From: Tretioscincus oriximinensis
Lineage: Eukaryota; Chordata; Lepidosauria; Squamata; Gymnophthalmidae
Length of the DNA: 64,000 nucleotides
Direction of reading: 5' to 3'
Assembly: GCA_022410635.1 (NCBI GenBank)
Contig: JAJVDF010000301.1
Coordinates: forward strand, 1,258,431-1,322,430
Within the stretch, counting starts at the first letter, position 1; each line of letters begins with the position of its first letter. Shown here piece after piece: positions 11,101 to 21,400 of this stretch. Below the pieces are notes generated by a model. That model was not told the DNA's origin. It did no database searches and saw only the letters and a program-made list of their open reading frames with translations. The translations under genes and the position numbers were made by a program.

Positions 11101-11965
11101 GTATTTTTTTTTATTTTTCTACCATTTCTTGCATTCTTGTCATATAGTTACAGAAACACTAGTAGGAGACAGTGAAATGCTGTTGGAAAAATAACAGAGC
11201 AGCAGAAATGCAAATGATTTTAATGTCTTGTTGATCACATGAAATTTCAAATTTNATCCTATTATTTAGTCATCAGAGTCTTATACTCTTCTTTGTTCAC
11301 ATCATTCTATTCTCAGTGCAGCATACAATGAAAACAAATTTTAAAAACCAATTTAAAAATGGATCTGAATCCCAAAGTGTCCATGGCCCTAGTCCAGTAG
11401 CGGCCTGTGAACATTTTCCTGGGCATCCTAGCTCCACAGCGGGGGTGGAGCATGATTTTTTGAATTTTGCATGTACAGTATAAACTGGCCAGTTCAGAGC
11501 CAGATTGCATACATAAAATGCCTGGTGCTGCAGGTGCTGTTGGCCATGTCTGGGGCCAGGCATGGGCAGGAAGAAGAAAGTTCCAGCCTGTTTCTGCTAT
11601 ACCATAATGCCAAGCTAACAGAGGGAAAGAAACCAAAAAAACACTGATGTCCTTGCTTCTCATGAGGCTATTAAAAAGATTACATATTTTATTTTTATGG
11701 AACGCTCAGCTTTATTGTGAATTTTGCTATTAACAATTTATTGAATTCTCTTACCTAGCATGCTGATCTTGTTGGACTATATAGAGGTGCATTGGAAAAC
11801 ACTCTTTTTTTGGATAAACATGAAAGGCATTGCCATGGAGAAGACCGAAAATTCCTAATGAAGAAAGTTCCACATGAAATGACCGTTGAAGATATTCCCA
11901 TTTACTCTCATCTTTCCCGGTATCACAAATCCATGGTGGCGTATGGCTTCAGGATCAAACTCTGA
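8062..11965 (+). CDS. TEX43: TEX43 / SPMIP10, sperm microtubule inner protein (3 exons, complete)
   Basis: TEX43 is a small testis-specific protein located inside the doublet microtubules of the sperm tail (family knowledge). Coding exons: 8062-8141, 10423-10531, 11759-11965. They join in phase to 396 nt, or 131 residues plus TGA; mammalian TEX43 has about 134. Conserved segments recognised: N-terminal SKD and [24 protein letters not shown] in exon 2 (cited over more than one stretch); and in exon 3 [20 protein letters not shown], HSxLSRY-like SHLSRYHKS and the terminal YGFRIKL. Intron 1 contains a CR1 fragment and a hAT MITE. A poly(A) signal follows at 12001. The gene lies upstream of PHAX on the same strand, whereas in mammals I recall it downstream. 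Confidence 0.92.
8397..9230 (-). mobile_element. CR1-type LINE, RT C-terminus and 3' UTR
   Basis: The minus-strand protein has [46 protein letters not shown] and [11 protein letters not shown], characteristic of CR1 reverse transcriptase. A frameshift follows the EGLEHL block. The 3' UTR ends at the CTTACGTTCTTATG-type tail. It lies in TEX43 intron 1. Confidence 0.9.
9943..10295. mobile_element. hAT-type MITE in TEX43 intron 1
   Basis: The ends CAGTGGTGGCGAACC and GGTTAGCCATCACTG are inverted repeats. Flanking 8-bp sites AGCTAGAA and CAGTAGAA match at 6 of 8 bases, fitting a decayed hAT target duplication. The element is 353 bp and non-coding. Confidence 0.75.
10423..10531 (+). CDS. TEX43: TEX43 exon 2
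   Basis: The acceptor is TTATTATAG ending at 10422 and the donor GTAGAT starts at 10532. The encoded [14 protein letters not shown] and [16 protein letters not shown] segments match the most conserved part of TEX43 (HLPRF, VMPWK). The correct frame differs from the longer open frames at this place. A decayed second copy is at 33170-33252. Confidence 0.92.
10780..11095 (+). mobile_element. Degenerate L2-type LINE 3' end
   Basis: GAGGGCCTTCTCA-TGT, GTTTTGGAATAG and a downstream T-rich tail resemble the 3' end of L2. It is heavily mutated and lies in TEX43 intron 2. Confidence 0.45.
11759..11965 (+). CDS. TEX43: TEX43 exon 3 and stop codon
   Basis: The acceptor TTACCTAG ends at 11758. The frame is open from the first base for 68 codons and stops at TGA 11963-11965. 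[20 protein letters not shown] and [16 protein letters not shown] correspond to the conserved C-terminal half of TEX43. Confidence 0.93.
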   Translation, partial: HADLVGLYRGALENTLFLDKHERHCHGEDRKFLMKKVPHEMTVEDIPIYSHLSRYHKSMVAYGFRIKL

Positions 11966-12000
11966 ATTGCCAATTTTCCAGCTGGGGCTCTTCAATTTTG

Positions 12001-12006
12001 AATAAA
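12001..12006 (+). terminator. TEX43: TEX43 poly(A) signal
   Basis: AATAAA lies 36 bases after the TEX43 stop codon. It is followed by TGTTG-rich sequence suitable as a downstream element. Confidence 0.75.
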
Positions 12007-13757
12007 ACTGTGTTGTAGGGGAAAAGTTTGTATTTTTCTTTAAATTATATTAAATACTCCTGGGGGCTATAAAATGCTCTGTAAAACAAATAGTGCAAGA
12101 TTTCAGTTGGTGGTCAATTGCCCTGAAAGGAGATAGTTGTACATTCAGAACCCACCATTGAGTACCCACCAAGAAGATACAGGTAGTTCTCAACTTATGA
12201 GCTAATTCAACCCAAATTATTGCTCATTAGTTGTAGAATTGCCACATTTGGTAATGCAAAATCAGGAGCTCTTCATCCCTCTCATCTCCACTCAAGTCAC
12301 ATCCANCCTTCAAATAGGCCCATGATTTTTTAAAATCACAGGTTTTCAACGGCTTTCTGTTCCTGTCCTGGTACTCATCTCCAAGAACTTACTGCTTCAG
12401 CAAGGGAGTCATGGCCTTCACAGCAGGCACAGCACTGGGGTGCCTATCCCGGCTGACCCTGATGAATGCACAAGCAGATGCACCATTGGGCAGACCTGCT
12501 GTGCTGACAGTGGGATGCAGTCAGTGCTGGTATACTTGCCCTAGGTAATTTCAGGAACATGAGTATAATGGTGTGGACAAAAAGAAAACCCAGNAAACAG
12601 CCTTTCTTCACCCTCACACACCAGACTGTCAGTGTTCGCATGCACATGTACACAAGTATTGCCCAAAATCTACTTCCAACTCAATGCCATCATCGGCCCC
12701 TCTGAGAAGTCTAGAACTTCCTGATTTTAAAGAAAACCACAGCTGGGTCCAGGAATCTAGGATTTAATCTCAAATTCACTGATGAGGTTACTACACCTTA
12801 ATATCCAGAAGTACCCCAGCCATTCCAGGAGATGTAGTAATATTAATTAGCAGAGGACTTAAGTGGAAGGTATTTACCCATACTTCTCCTTTGGGCTCCT
12901 ATGACTAAATTGCCACATGTTTTAATCCAGAAAACAAGCAGACTAAGCTCATTCCTCAGGACTCAAAAGGGTTTAAAAGAAGACGTGTGATCAGAACCAG
13001 AATCAAGCTTGTAAAGATAAATCAGGAGCTCAAAAAGTACTTAAAATTGCAATTGTTTCTGTCAAGAAAACTGGGTGGATATGTCACCAGCAGTGAAAAA
13101 ATAGTTGTTGGCATCAAACAATAACAAATACAGGAAAAACTAAGGTAAAGTACACAGGGTGATAAAAAGTGGCTAAAAATTTGATAACAGCTTCTCGTGA
13201 ACAAAAAACAAAGATCAAATACGAGGGACTTTTCAGTTGTGATGAAAATAAAAATGTATGAAATAATAGGTATTGTTCAATTTTACTTGTTTAATATTTC
13301 AAACCAGAAAGTAAACACACACACTCTCACACGAGTTGTTTAAGGAGGAACGTAATAGTTAAATTTTCTTGCTTGAGCTTTCACCTTTCACTATTTTCTT
13401 TCAAGTGAAAGCTAAAATCCTGTATATCCAGCAGAGGGCAGTCCATCATTTCCTCTACATTTTTTATCTTACGTATAAAGGGTATCGATTTACACAGGCA
13501 AAATGTACAAGCAGTATCACACAATATTAATCTGGAACAGTCCACCAGGGAAAAATAAATCTTGGAAATTTGGGTTGAATCGGGATGACGGATGCACAAA
13601 TGCGCACACCTGATGGCCAAGTCCAGAAGGCAAAGATGAAGACAATGTTATTCGCTTGCCCCTGCTGCCTCTGTTCCTGGTCCAAGGGTCAGAATCAGGG
13701 TGAGCACATCAGTGCTGTGGCCATTAACAGCTAGTTAGCTGACCATGCATATTAAGC

Positions 13758-14000
13758 CAGTCTGGTGGTGTGATTAGAATGTCAGACTTTTATGAGGTAG
13801 ATTCCTGGTTCAGTTCTACACTCTTCCACAAAAGGCAGCTGGGTGACCTTGGGCTGGTCACAGTTCTTTGGAGTTCTCTAAGCCCCATCTACTTTTGCAA
13901 GGTGTCTATTGTGAAGAAAAGAAAAGAATGTTATGTAAGCCACTTTGATTCCTTCGGGTTGAGAAAAATGGAGTACAAAGACCAATTTATCCTCTTCCTC
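13758..14000 (+). mobile_element. tRNA-derived SINE (family A)
   Basis: A degenerate Pol III A box (GGTGTGATTAG) and B box (GGTTCAGTTCT) are followed by CAGCTGGGTGACCTTGGGCT and TCACAGTTCTTTGGAGTTCTC, the body shared by family A copies. Family A in this window: 13758, 16655, 17020, 34370, 44885, 54749. Confidence 0.8.
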
Positions 14001-14756
14001 TTCTTTCCTCCAGACCCAGGTACACCAGCACAACAACTGCAGCCATTTTTTGCAGTTGACCATGAAGGTTGGATGGCTCCTGCCCTGCCTATTTCTACTA
14101 CCACTGCAGTCCCACTGGACCAGAAAAGGAAGATAACAGAGGAAAGCAGTGAATTGCTTTTTATATATATATGTTCTATAATTGTTCTTTGAACCTTAAC
14201 TTTTCCAGTTCAAAGTTGCGTAGACTAATAAATACCATCCATGCTGATTGGGTGTGATGGAGGTTGGTTCAAGCAACATTTGGAAAATCTTGGTTAAAAG
14301 ACCAGCTATTTGCATGGCATTTAGATACTTTCCACAGTGGGACTTATTCTGCTTTGCAATGGACACCCTGAAGAGAGTGTAGCTTTACAAATATACTCAG
14401 TGAGAGGGGTAGGCAAATGTCTGGGAGGGGTTGTGGCCAGCAATAGAATCCCTGTTGGGAGGAGGAATTTACTCCTGGTGTTTAGCCAATCCAGGCAAGG
14501 GTGGGGTCTGAAGGAAAGAGAGAGAGGTCTGTTGTGGTTAAAAGGAAAGGTTATAATGGGCTTGAAAAAATATGGGGAAAGGTATTGAACTTTAAGAGAG
14601 CCATTAGTTTTGCTTGTTGAAACTTGTCTGGAGTCAGCTGTCATTATTATTATTAAACTTACCTGAGGGAGGCTCCAGATAAACCCAATCTCTCCCAAAA
14701 GTAAGTTTTGTAAAATATAAGGGAACATAGGGTTTATGCACAGTTCTGCCAGAGAC

Positions 14757-14880
14757 TAGTAAGCTTGACCAGATGAGCCCTTCTTTGGGGGTGGAGGAGA
14801 TCCCTGGTTTTGGGGTGTTTACCCTGCTCTCCCAGGGGGAGGCCAATTTCCCCATTTTTGAAGAAAAAAATGTTTTTTTT
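14757..14880 (+). mobile_element. Foldback MITE, half copy
   Basis: GCTTGACCAGATGAGCCC followed by GGTTTTGGGGTG marks the left arm. The right arm is missing. Confidence 0.55.
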
Positions 14881-16129
14881 TAAGAATTCACTGCACCACC
14901 ACTAGGAGGCACTGGCAACTGGGGCCAGCTCCTGAAGGCACCCTCCTGTCAGTAAAAAAAATAATTAAAAATGCAGCACTGTTAAGAGACTCTGGCAAAC
15001 AAAGACAGCTCTTGAATACAATACCCTCCTCCCCTGAAGTGACACTGCAAATTTATTGTGTGCTCCAGGGATTTCAGGGGGCTGGGTGTGCATCTTGGTG
15101 GAATATGCAAATCAGCATGGATATTAATTACCCCAGTTTGGGCTTCAGAAAATCTGGTCAGTCTAGAGACCAGAAGCCTGGTAGTGGGATCTGAATAAGA
15201 GCAGGTATATACAAATACAACCACACAGATCCAGAGAAAGAGTTAATGTATGCATGAGGGTGGGGAACANTGGGTAGAGACCAAAAGTATCTTGGAGGCC
15301 CAGTATCAGCAATTAGGTGTGCAGGTTAAAGTAAAAGAAATAACCTCCCACACTTAGAATAAAGTAAAGTAACAGAACAATGCAGAAAAGATCTTATTTC
15401 TCCTACATATTACAATATTGAATTACGTAAATGCTTTATATTGTAGCAAGGAAATCTACTACTGTATATATGAATTTCATATCATGAATTTCATGATCTG
15501 AAATTATATTATTGAAAATAAAAATAAGCATCTATAACTGATTATAACAGGTAGCAGATGTACCTGTCTGTTGTACTGTAAAAAAGACAAAAATTAGAAC
15601 AAATGATATTTTAAATATCTCAATAACTTTTTNAAAAAACTCTTATTTCATAAAATAAACAACAGAGATCATAGTTTGTTTTAATGTATAATGTAAGTTA
15701 GTTAAAACACAATCTGAACCCCGAATAAAATGGTCTATAGCCAAAACGCCACTTAATGCTGTTATGGTAGCTGAGTGGGAGGTGCTTCTGCTGATTCCTT
15801 TGCACCAGCTGAGCAGCCATCATATTTCCAACATTCTCATTCATCTAGCAGCCCCTTGTGAAATGTATTATCCAGTTGTGTCAGGCAAAGTTAATCTAAC
15901 ATGTGAAGCAATAAATGGCAAAAATGTTGCAACGGCACATGGAACGGCATTAGGAAACCCACAGTTATAATCCCTCCTTTTCTATGGAAGTTCACTGCAT
16001 CTTCCCAGCTATAGTGAAGTAGCCTCACTTTCTTGTGTTTTGGAAAAAAGAAAAGTTATGACAGAAAATGCAGAAGAGAATCCATAATGCCGTTTTATGG
16101 GCCAGTAACTGTTGGAGCCCTGCGAGAAA

Positions 16130-16620
16130 AAAAATACCAATATTCACATCGGGTTACACAACAACAGATTTATTGATTAGTCATTTGACCATATCAAAAA
16201 AGTTAAAAGTAAGCTTCATATAGAATAAAATACAGCAATTAAAAACAGTATAAATATAAATAGGGTAAAATACAAATAGAGTAAAAAGAACAAATGACAT
16301 CGCTTAAAAACAGTGTATAATCAGCCAGGTGAGTAGTAGCCTCTAAATCGGTAATGGGTCACGGGCCTTAGAAATTTGCTCCCAAAACAATGATCTGATT
16401 TTGGAAGCCCTAATAATATATAGGCTAACTCCAACAATAGTTGACCTGTCCAATCCCTGGAGTAGCACATGGACTTGGGCCTCTTTATTAAGTGTCCGGT
16501 GTGGATTCAGCAAAGGGGCTAAGAACTGTTGCCTGAGTTCTGAATAGGCTGGACCATCGGGTTACANGATAGCTACAAATACCAATAAGCCATGTCTTCT
16601 GGCACTAAGGTACAGCTGAA
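16130..16620 (-). mobile_element. Probable non-LTR retrotransposon 3' fragment, clade not identified
   Basis: On the - strand a decayed coding stretch is followed by CTATTTGTATTTTACCCTAT, T-rich 3'-UTR-like sequence and AATAAA. It is not recognisable as CR1, L2 or L1. Confidence 0.35.
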
Positions 16621-16654
16621 CTTGATAGGAAATTATTAGAGTGGTAATATTTAC

Positions 16655-16927
16655 TTTTATTTATTTATTTATTTTATTTATTTATTTGTATTTATATCCC
16701 GCCCTATACCCGAAGGTCTCAGGGCGGCCTACCATAGGGTGGCGCACATAGCTTTTTGTTGCTTTCTCCACAACAGACACCCTGTGGAGTAGGTGGGCTG
16801 AGAGAGTTCCAAAGAACTGTGACTGGCCCAAGGTCACCTAGTTGGCTTCGTGGAGGAGTGGGGAATCGAACCGGGAGATTACCGGATAAGAGTCCCACAC
16901 TCTAACCACTCCACCAAACTGGCTCTA
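16655..16927 (-). mobile_element. tRNA-derived SINE (family A) with L2-like tail
   Basis: Read on the - strand: AGAGCCAGTTTGGTGGAGTG (A box), GGTTCGATTCC (B box), the ACCTTGGGCCAGTCACAG body, and a tail CGCCCTGAGACCTTCGGGTA ending in (AAATA)n. Confidence 0.9.
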
Positions 16928-17019
16928 ATAGTGGCAATGGAAGCATTAGCAGTCTAGTGGTAAGCGTCGCTTCCAAGCAACCCGTTCGATTCCTGGCCGA
17001 TGAAAAAAAGTAGTATTTG

Positions 17020-17245
17020 AGGGCCAGACTGGTCTAGTTCTTCATGTCAGAATCTCATCTGGTAGGCTCGTGGTTGGAGGCTGCAGGCCTCCATGAAGCC
17101 AGCTGTGGCCTTGGGCTGGTTACAGATCTTCAAAGATCTCTTAGCCCCACAGGGAGCCTATTGAGAAGAACAGGATGCCAGGCGAGCTACTTTCATTCCC
17201 TGCAGGAATCAATGTAACCCAAGTGCTCTGGAATCCTCGCATTTC
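17020..17245 (+). mobile_element. Degenerate SINE (family A)
   Basis: GGGCCAGACTGGTCTAG, CATGAAGCCAGCTGTGG, CCTTGGGCTGGTTACAG and GATCTCTTAGCCCCACAGG follow the family A order. Confidence 0.75.
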
Positions 17246-17339
17246 ATTGTATTGCTCGTCTTATGAAACGAGGCCAGCTCAAGAGCCATCGCACCAGGAA
17301 GCTGTCTGAGGGAGCGTTGTGAGGACATTGAAAAAGCGA

Positions 17340-17545
17340 ATTATTTATTTGTACTTATATCCCGCCCTGCTAGACCGAACGCCTCAGCGTGAAAACCTGG
17401 GGGGGGGGGGTGAATGGGTGGGGAGGGTTTGGGGGTCACTGTTTTTAACTGTTACGCTATTTCAATGTTGTAAGCCGCCCTGCGACCTTAGGGTGAAGGG
17501 CGGGATAAAAGTACTAAAAATAAATAAATAAATAAATAAATAAAA
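17340..17545 (+). repeat. SINE/L2 tail pieces and (TAAA)n repeat
   Basis: TTATTTGTACTTATATCCCG is followed by a G run at 17401-17410. TGTAAGCCGCCCTGCGACC and a (AAATA)n tail at 17515-17545 are a LINE L2-like 3' tail. It abuts the PHAX CpG island. Confidence 0.65.
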
Positions 17546-17689
17546 AAGAACAGATGCCTTTTGCCGAAGCATCTCAGTCCGTGAACTGTGGATCCTTATC
17601 GAAATCTGGTCAGGCAGTATCGCGCGAGGAATCCTCTCACCCATTGTTTAGCATGATCATCACCATTTTTTTTTTTTACATTAAGACTG

Positions 17690-18450
17690 CAACTCCCAGC
17701 GTCGCTCACCGGAAAGGAGGCCAGGAAGGCGTCTCCGCCATTGGAGAGCGTCTCTTCCGATGCAAAGGATCCTGGGTCGTGAAGTTTGCCTCTCGGCTGC
17801 TGGGTCGGAGGATTCGGAAGAATGAAACTCCGCCTCGGCGGAAGGGGCGTGAACTGCCCCGTGCGCGCGCGCGCGCGTAACGTCCCTGCTGCGTCCTTCT
17901 ATCCGGCGCGTCTTCCGCCCGCTTCTTCTGCGCAGCCTGGCCGCGGCGCTTGTGCTAGGAGGCCGCCTGCGGTGCTGCCCGCGGAAGGGGCTGGGAAAAT
18001 GGCGCTGGAGGTGGTGGGCGGGATGGAGCAGGACGTGGAGGAAGGAGAGCTTTCGGACTCGGACTGCGAAATGCCGGTCTCGGCGGCCGCCAGGAGCCCG
18101 CCGCAGGTGAGGCCCCAGGGACGGCAGCCCTCGCGGGCAGTAGGCGGACCCGCCGGGNTTACCTGCGCTGCCGCTTGGGCTGGAGAGCAGCGGGCCGGCC
18201 GGGGCGAGGCGTGCAGGCGGCCCTGGTTGCAGGGAGCGGAGGAGGGAGGCTGGGCGCCGGCAGGATGAGAAGCTGCCCTAGGGAAGGGCAGGCGGCCCTC
18301 GCCTTCTCGCAGCCACCTCTGGCGGCCTTGGAGGGGGAGAATCCTGCAGCAGCCTCCTACCCATTCATTCCACCCTTGGGCGAAAGCGAAGGGAGTGGCG
18401 GCGCCCCCCTCGCTTTGCTGGTAGGCGTCGCACTTTCTTAGTTTGCCCGA
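17690..18450 (+). promoter_or_regulatory. PHAX: CpG-island promoter of PHAX
   Basis: This is the most G+C- and CpG-rich block of the window. It includes a (GC)n run near 17863-17877, several GGAAG ETS-type cores and a GCGCA motif, with no obvious TATA box. It ends in PHAX exon 1 and the first part of intron 1. This is typical of a constitutively expressed vertebrate gene. Confidence 0.8.
17999..18106 (+). CDS. PHAX: PHAX exon 1
   Basis: This exon encodes 36 residues, beginning MALEVVGGMEQDVEEG and ending ARSPPQ. The donor GTGAGG at 18107 leaves phase 0. MALEV followed by an acidic ELSDSD motif matches the known N-terminus of PHAX. The ATG sits inside AAAATGGCG, a YY1-type sequence often found over the start codon of housekeeping genes. 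Confidence 0.95.
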
Positions 18451-21400
18451 CTCTTGGTGGGCCCAGCAGGGGCCCCCTCTGTACACCCAGGACCTCCCCC
18501 TGCCTGCTGCAGAGTTCCTGTGCGCGGCCTCCATCCAAGCCGGTAGCTGGCGAACATCTGGCTCCACTGCGTCCTCCTCCCTGGCCTTGGCCACACGTGT
18601 GCGTTTCTCAGTGGTGAAAGACGGGACAGGAACGCAGGAAAATGCGGCATTTCAGTGGAGATGGTTTAGAAGCACGAGTGCGGCCCTCGGTGCTGTTCTC
18701 ATATGTGCTTTTAATCCAATTCTTCAGGACCAAAGATGGATTAAAAGTATGTGTCAGGACAGCGTCTTGGTTTTGTAGGCTGTCCTGGGAAAGAAAAGTA
18801 AGAATGACAAAACCTTTAGGCACGCAAGCTTCATTCCAGATCATCTAACCAGGGCAGGGTGGTGGGAATACAGATTCTTCTGTATTTTGCTCCTGTTTGA
18901 AGCCACACAATGGCTGCATCCACACGCAGGGCTCAAAAGCTCTCAGCGGCCGCCATAGGTGGGAGGAAGGAAGAAAGTGCTGGCCTGTGAGTGGCCTTGA
19001 TCTGCTTGATTTGCACGTCTCTGCTGATTGGCGGGGTGCAGGCAAACCCCGCGTGATTCAAAATAGCAGGTATTTCGGCCAGGGCCCCCATGAGGGCTGA
19101 AAATCTTCACTCTCAGGAGACCCCCTGCAAGCCAGGTTTGTTGCAGCTCTGCTGCTGAGAAGCCAGCTTTATGTCTGGCAGAGACACCGGGACGGCGCTC
19201 CTAACCAGACACCAATACGCCGTGTGGATGCAGCCTATGACACTTGGGTTTTGTTTAATCATCAGCCACCGTTTGGCCCTGCATAAGTGGGGTCAATTCA
19301 TTTTTGCCAATTCAAAGGCTGGACCAGCTTTGGAATGGGCATTAGAATCTCTAAACAAAAGTTGTTGACTTTGATCTTCCAGGGGGGAATATTTCAGCCG
19401 CTGTCCCTGTGGCACACAGCCTTCTATTCTAGACCAGCTGTAGGAACATACCTATGTCTTGTGCAGATGGAATGTGCTAAGTGGAGATGGAAATCCCCTT
19501 ATTCAATTCTAGTTTCGAGCATGGAGCACCTTGTAGCATTTCTCATATAGTGACCTATATGGAAAGGGCCACAATTTATTCTGGTGTAACAAAGACTTTT
19601 AAAAAAAAAATATTTACTACAAGTTAATTGAAATATTCTGTGCAACTACAAGATTAGATGAAGGAAAGAAATTTACAGATCCATAAACCTTTTGAAGTAG
19701 AAGTAGAGTGGAGTGTAATCATCTCTTGTGNTCTCGAATCTGCTTTTCTTAGTATAGCGGAAGATAATATTTACCTTTACAAATGCTACTCATTGCTGGC
19801 ATTTTGAATTGTGTAAAGCAGAACTACTGCCAGATCTCTTTTACAAATGCTGCTGCCAAGTCAGATTTCTCCCATTCTGTGTATTTTTTCACCCAGAGGG
19901 TCATCGGCCTGTGGAATTTACTTCCTGAAGAGGTAGTGGTAGCTAACAGCTTGGATAGTTTCAAGACAGGACTAGACAGGTTTATGGACACTAAGGGTAT
20001 AAATGGATACTAAGATAGTTGTCTGGATGTAGCCTCCGGGATGGAGCAACAGGCAGGACTCTTGAAATACCATTTGCAGGGAGTCACGAACAGGAGCAGC
20101 ATATTTTGCTTCCCTCTGTTTGGACTGCCCAGGTGCATCCGGTGGGCCTCTGTGTGACACAGAATGCTGGACTCGATGGGCTGTGGCCTGATCCAGTATG
20201 GCTCTTCTTATGTTCTTATGTGTTTGTTCCTTTTCTTGCTTAAAGGAGATTAAAGATTTGATAGTCAGCTTTGAGACAGTTTGCCTAAAACCATGGGAGG
20301 ACATCCAGACCCATCTTGTTGCATAAATTTTCATAGTCAAGGTGGTGGGGAGTGCCAAGGATTTCCAGATAAAATCCAAGATATACGTTTACATTTTTAA
20401 AGGGTGTGAATATCCCCCCAGGTGTTGCAGACATTAGAAGTTGCACCTGGTGAAAATTCCTCTCTTCTATAGCCATTAAAGGTGTAAACTTCTATCCTAG
20501 AATTTATCTGGTAGCAATAGGAGTACCTTAGGTCGTTTTGTGGAAATTGTCTCTTTCAGTGGGAGGTCATATTTCGGAATAAGACTGCACCTTAATGTGC
20601 AAAAATAATTAGTGCCTATAAGGAAACTTTTATAAGTAATAATTATTTTTGCACTTTAAAAATTGACTTGGTTCATCTGAGGGGAACTTTGCAGTATTGT
20701 TAATAAGACTCACTATGAAGCAAATGTTATTTATAGTTGAATGGATAATTGTTTTAGTTAAAAATGTAAATAATTGTGACTTTCTAAATAGCTGTGTGCT
20801 TTATGTAGTATTACAACATAAAAACTTTGCATCTTTAATGACTATAGAAGAAGAGGACTTTTCACCAAGTGCAGCTTCCAATAACTACTACTTGGGTGGG
20901 AAGATCACTTTCACACTCATTAAATGTGCAAATATCTATTTCGGTTTTAATTGGGGATCCTATCCTTGTAAGAACAAAGTATTCAAATGCAAGGAGAAAA
21001 TGGCTAGTTGTCATAAGGATGGCTCTATGCCATCTCTAATAAAAACCCAAACAAAGTGCTGCTGTCCTGATATTCATATATAACCACATTTGAGCTAAGT
21101 TGGGACATTATTGTGGGCCAGTAATTATTTCCTCTGTCTTTTATGAGATAAATCTGTTTACATTGTAGATTGGAATGTTTATAGTATGTTCATATGATAC
21201 TCTGTTATTTACTAGGAAACTGCTGTATTCCTACACAAAATGCATTATTGTCTAGAATGTATTAACTTTACATTTTTTAAAAAATAACCTCCTGGTTCCA
21301 ACTAGGTATTTATACAATTAGTGTTAAAGGAATTCATATATAGAGAGAATGTTTACTAAATTGTGTTTGTGACATCTTGAGCTACTGGATAGCTTTCAGA

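Noticed and set aside
13770..14192. 140-codon open frame
   Set aside because: It runs through a tRNA-derived SINE.
17899..18594. 231-codon minus-strand frame across PHAX exon 1
   Set aside because: Antisense shadow of a G/C-rich CpG island; no protein family signature.
20697..21083. 128-codon open frame in PHAX intron 1
   Set aside because: No domain, no splice context and A/T-driven composition; most likely a chance frame.
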